DNA of 64,000 nt from Caldisericales bacterium (GTDB lineage: Bacteria > Caldisericota > Caldisericia > Caldisericales > Caldisericaceae): NCBI GenBank assembly GCA_015489815.1, contig WFZA01000020.1:19115-83114 (forward strand), in the 5' to 3' direction. A model generated the notes under the pieces. It ran no database searches. It saw nothing but the letters and a program-made list of their open reading frames with translations, and was not told where the DNA came from. The translations under genes and the position numbers were made by a program. This document shows positions 62,401 through 64,000 of this stretch, one piece after another. The stretch's first letter is position 1, and each line of letters opens with the position of its first letter.

Positions 62401-63480
62401 ATGAGAAACGGTTACGCTGACCTTCCATTGCACGGAGGCAAAGCACCAAAGTGGCTTTTTGAGCGAATGAAAAAGCTTGCACGAGAAATCACATTAGCAA
62501 TTGTTATTCAATACGGAACAGATGAATTTTTAAGACGCATTTCTGACCCAATATGGTTTCAGTCGTTTGGATGCGTACTCGGTTTCGACTGGCACAGCTC
62601 TGGAGTTACAACGACCGTTACAGGCGCACTTGCGGAAGGGCTAAAAAACGACGAAATGGATCTCGGCATATTCTTTGCAGGCGGAAAAGGAAGACGCGCG
62701 CTCCACACGTCAGAAGACATCGCACTGTGGGGAGAAAAAGGCATACTCTCCTTACAAACTGTAAAAGAGTTTCAGCACACCTCGCGGCTCGTTGCAAAAG
62801 TAGACTCAGTTGCCCTGCAGGACGGATACAAACTCTACCACCACTTCTTCGTGTTCACAAAAGATAAAAAGTGGGCAATTGTCCAGCAGGGAATGAAAGG
62901 AGATACAAAACGCGCGCGGAGGTATCACTGGATTTCCGAACAGGTAAAAAGCTTTGTCTCAGATCCCCACTCAGGTATAGCAAAAACTTCCCGCTCAAAG
63001 GAAACTGTGTTAAACCTCGTGGACGGCGAAATACCTGAAACGCGAACAAAAATCACGGAAATTGCAAAAGAAAAACCTGAGATAGTATTAAAGGAAGCAA
63101 AGTACCTAAAAATGCCTGCACACCATCCCGTGTTGAGGACGGACTTCAACGAGAAGTATCTTACAAAAGTGTTGAATAAAACACACGAATTAAAACCCGA
63201 AAACTTTGAAAATTTATTACTGGTAAAAGGGTTGGGCGAAAAAACACTCAGAGCGCTTTCCTTACTTGTGCACCTTATCTACAATTCACCGCTTTCATTT
63301 AAAGACCCTGCACTGTTTTCGTTTACACATGGAGGAAAAGACGGCTACCCGTTCCCCGTAGAAAGAGATACTTATGACCGCTCTATAGCAATCTTGAAAG
63401 AGGCAGTAAACAAAGCAAAAGTAGGCGAATACGAAAAACTCCGTGCATTAAAAAGGCTCTACAAATTTACTTCTCAGTAA
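62401..63480 (+). CDS. DUF763 family protein
   Basis: A 359-residue DUF763 protein, a family known from thermophilic archaea and bacteria with no settled function. Typical segments are GYADLPLHGGKAPKWLFERM at the N-terminus, the GFDWHSSGVTTTVTGALAEGL stretch near 68, HTSEDI near 103, AHHPVLRTDFNEKYL near 243, a helix-hairpin-helix-like KGLGEKTLRALSLLVHLIYN near 278 and FSFTHGGKDGYPFPV near 308. The hairpin motif and conserved acids suggest a DNA-related role, which is inference. The ATG at 62401 is chosen because the family start is MRNGYADLP and a -10 lies just upstream. Confidence 0.92.
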   Translation: MRNGYADLPLHGGKAPKWLFERMKKLAREITLAIVIQYGTDEFLRRISDPIWFQSFGCVLGFDWHSSGVTTTVTGALAEGLKNDEMDLGIFFAGGKGRRALHTSEDIALWGEKGILSLQTVKEFQHTSRLVAKVDSVALQDGYKLYHHFFVFTKDKKWAIVQQGMKGDTKRARRYHWISEQVKSFVSDPHSGIAKTSRSKETVLNLVDGEIPETRTKITEIAKEKPEIVLKEAKYLKMPAHHPVLRTDFNEKYLTKVLNKTHELKPENFENLLLVKGLGEKTLRALSLLVHLIYNSPLSFKDPALFSFTHGGKDGYPFPVERDTYDRSIAILKEAVNKAKVGEYEKLRALKRLYKFTSQ

Positions 63481-63814
63481 ATAATTAAAAACTGTTTCTT
63501 TCTCTCTCTGTATGAGTTAAGGCAAAGCAATTTTACTTGCAAATATACTTTAAACCATATATTCTGCAACTTCACGCTCTATAACAAATATATATACCAG
63601 ATGTAATTATTTATATCACTGATAAACAAAGTGCCTATACGGCCATAATTAACAGAGCGTTTCAGTCGAAAGCGATGTGCAGAAATTAATTTTATTATAT
63701 AAGTCGCGATAAATTTAAAGCCATTATTTTAACAGTTTTGAAAAATTAAACTATTTTCACCTAAAAAGTGTCCAGGTAAATTGCCGATTTATCAAATAAG
63801 CTAAACATGTATAA

Positions 63815-63831
63815 TTGATAATCATTCTCAA
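63815..63831. promoter_or_regulatory. Fur-like box overlapping a -10 element
   Basis: TTGATAATCATTCTCAA is close to a palindrome and differs at one fixed position from the 7-1-7 Fur consensus TGATAATnATTATCA. A TATAAT (63810-63815, plus strand) overlaps its left end, the usual place for a repressor. No clear gene follows before the window ends. The remaining stretch from 63481 to 64000 is AT-rich and I see no intact gene in it. Confidence 0.45.
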
Positions 63832-64000
63832 CTACAAGAGTGTAAAATAAGCGAATTTTTGTTCGAAAAAGTGGGAAATCGGGTCGTTAAAGAATGCAGA
63901 TAAATAAAGGGTTTCTAAAAATTATAACTTATGGAATTATATTTAGTTTTGGACGATACTAAAGAAACACTGATAAATACAGGCTTTGTTGCCTTCTAAA

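Noticed and set aside
63931..63999. 22-codon frame MELYLVLDDTKETL... at the right edge, resembling a DDE transposase start (YLVLDDT)
   Set aside because: It stops after 22 codons, lacks an SD and the resemblance is only a few residues; too weak to call an insertion sequence remnant.

Overview
The window is 64 kb of AT-rich, tightly packed bacterial chromosome with about 62 protein genes and two tRNA genes. Many neighbouring genes overlap by 1 to 14 bases. Bacterial core genes (ruvABC, era, ftsH, smc, dnaE, tilS, HU) sit beside features common in thermophiles and anaerobes: an A/V-type ATPase, formate-tetrahydrofolate ligase, a stand-alone archaeal-type threonyl-tRNA synthetase editing domain, PdxST, DUF763 and an alanyl-tRNA editing protein. 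A small-genome anaerobic, probably thermophilic bacterium fits; a Caldisericota-like lineage is my guess and is not proven here. No rRNA, CRISPR array, prophage or intact insertion sequence was seen.

Layout. 1-10.0 kb (minus): a strong promoter, two tRNA-Pro genes, an Orn/Lys/Arg-type decarboxylase and the A/V-ATPase genes H-I-K-E-C-F-A-B-D in one line; subunit D runs off the left edge. 10.0-14.8 kb (minus): pdxS-pdxT-yebC-ruvC-ruvA-ruvB and the editing-domain gene. 14.8-17.8 kb (minus): a BaiN/HI0933-type flavoprotein, then DJ-1, macro domain, RNase H and zinc ribbon genes. 17.8-20.4 kb (plus): uppP, a universal stress protein and a HemW-like radical SAM protein. 20.4-28.1 kb: a RidA-family protein, era, cold shock protein, topoisomerase III, a MobB-like P-loop protein, HU, and a Pit phosphate transporter with its PhoU-like partner, then DUF72. 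28.1-35.1 kb (plus): DUF4032 kinase-like protein, tilS, hpt, ftsH, a MagIII-like glycosylase and a DUF362 ferredoxin-like protein. 35.1-36.9 kb (minus): a four-gene ECF sigma operon. 37-44 kb (minus): class I aldolase, smc, fhs and an unrecognised gene. 44.1-50.1 kb (plus): degV, nth, a lipoprotein and dnaE. 50.1-54.8 kb (minus): four type IV pilin-like genes in two transcription units. 55.0-62.0 kb (minus): thrC-thrA-asd, a HAD-like protein and alaX. 62.4-63.5 kb (plus): DUF763. The last 520 bases hold no convincing gene but do hold a Fur-like box.

The most interesting points. (1) In at least nine genes the -10 box lies only 6 to 10 nt before the start codon, without a Shine-Dalgarno site, predicting leaderless or almost leaderless mRNAs; other genes have a normal leader and strong SD. 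(2) The rotor subunit K keeps the full Na+ ligand set of Enterococcus hirae NtpK, so the ATPase is probably Na+-coupled. (3) The archaeal-type Thr editing domain stands alone and seems to lack the key lysine. (4) ftsH and the following glycosylase overlap by up to 134 nt, and the glycosylase has no ordinary start codon. (5) One symmetric ATTATAAT box appears to serve as the -10 of two divergent genes. (6) A compact ECF sigma operon pairs the sigma factor with a secreted coiled-coil protein, and a candidate ECF-type promoter precedes it.
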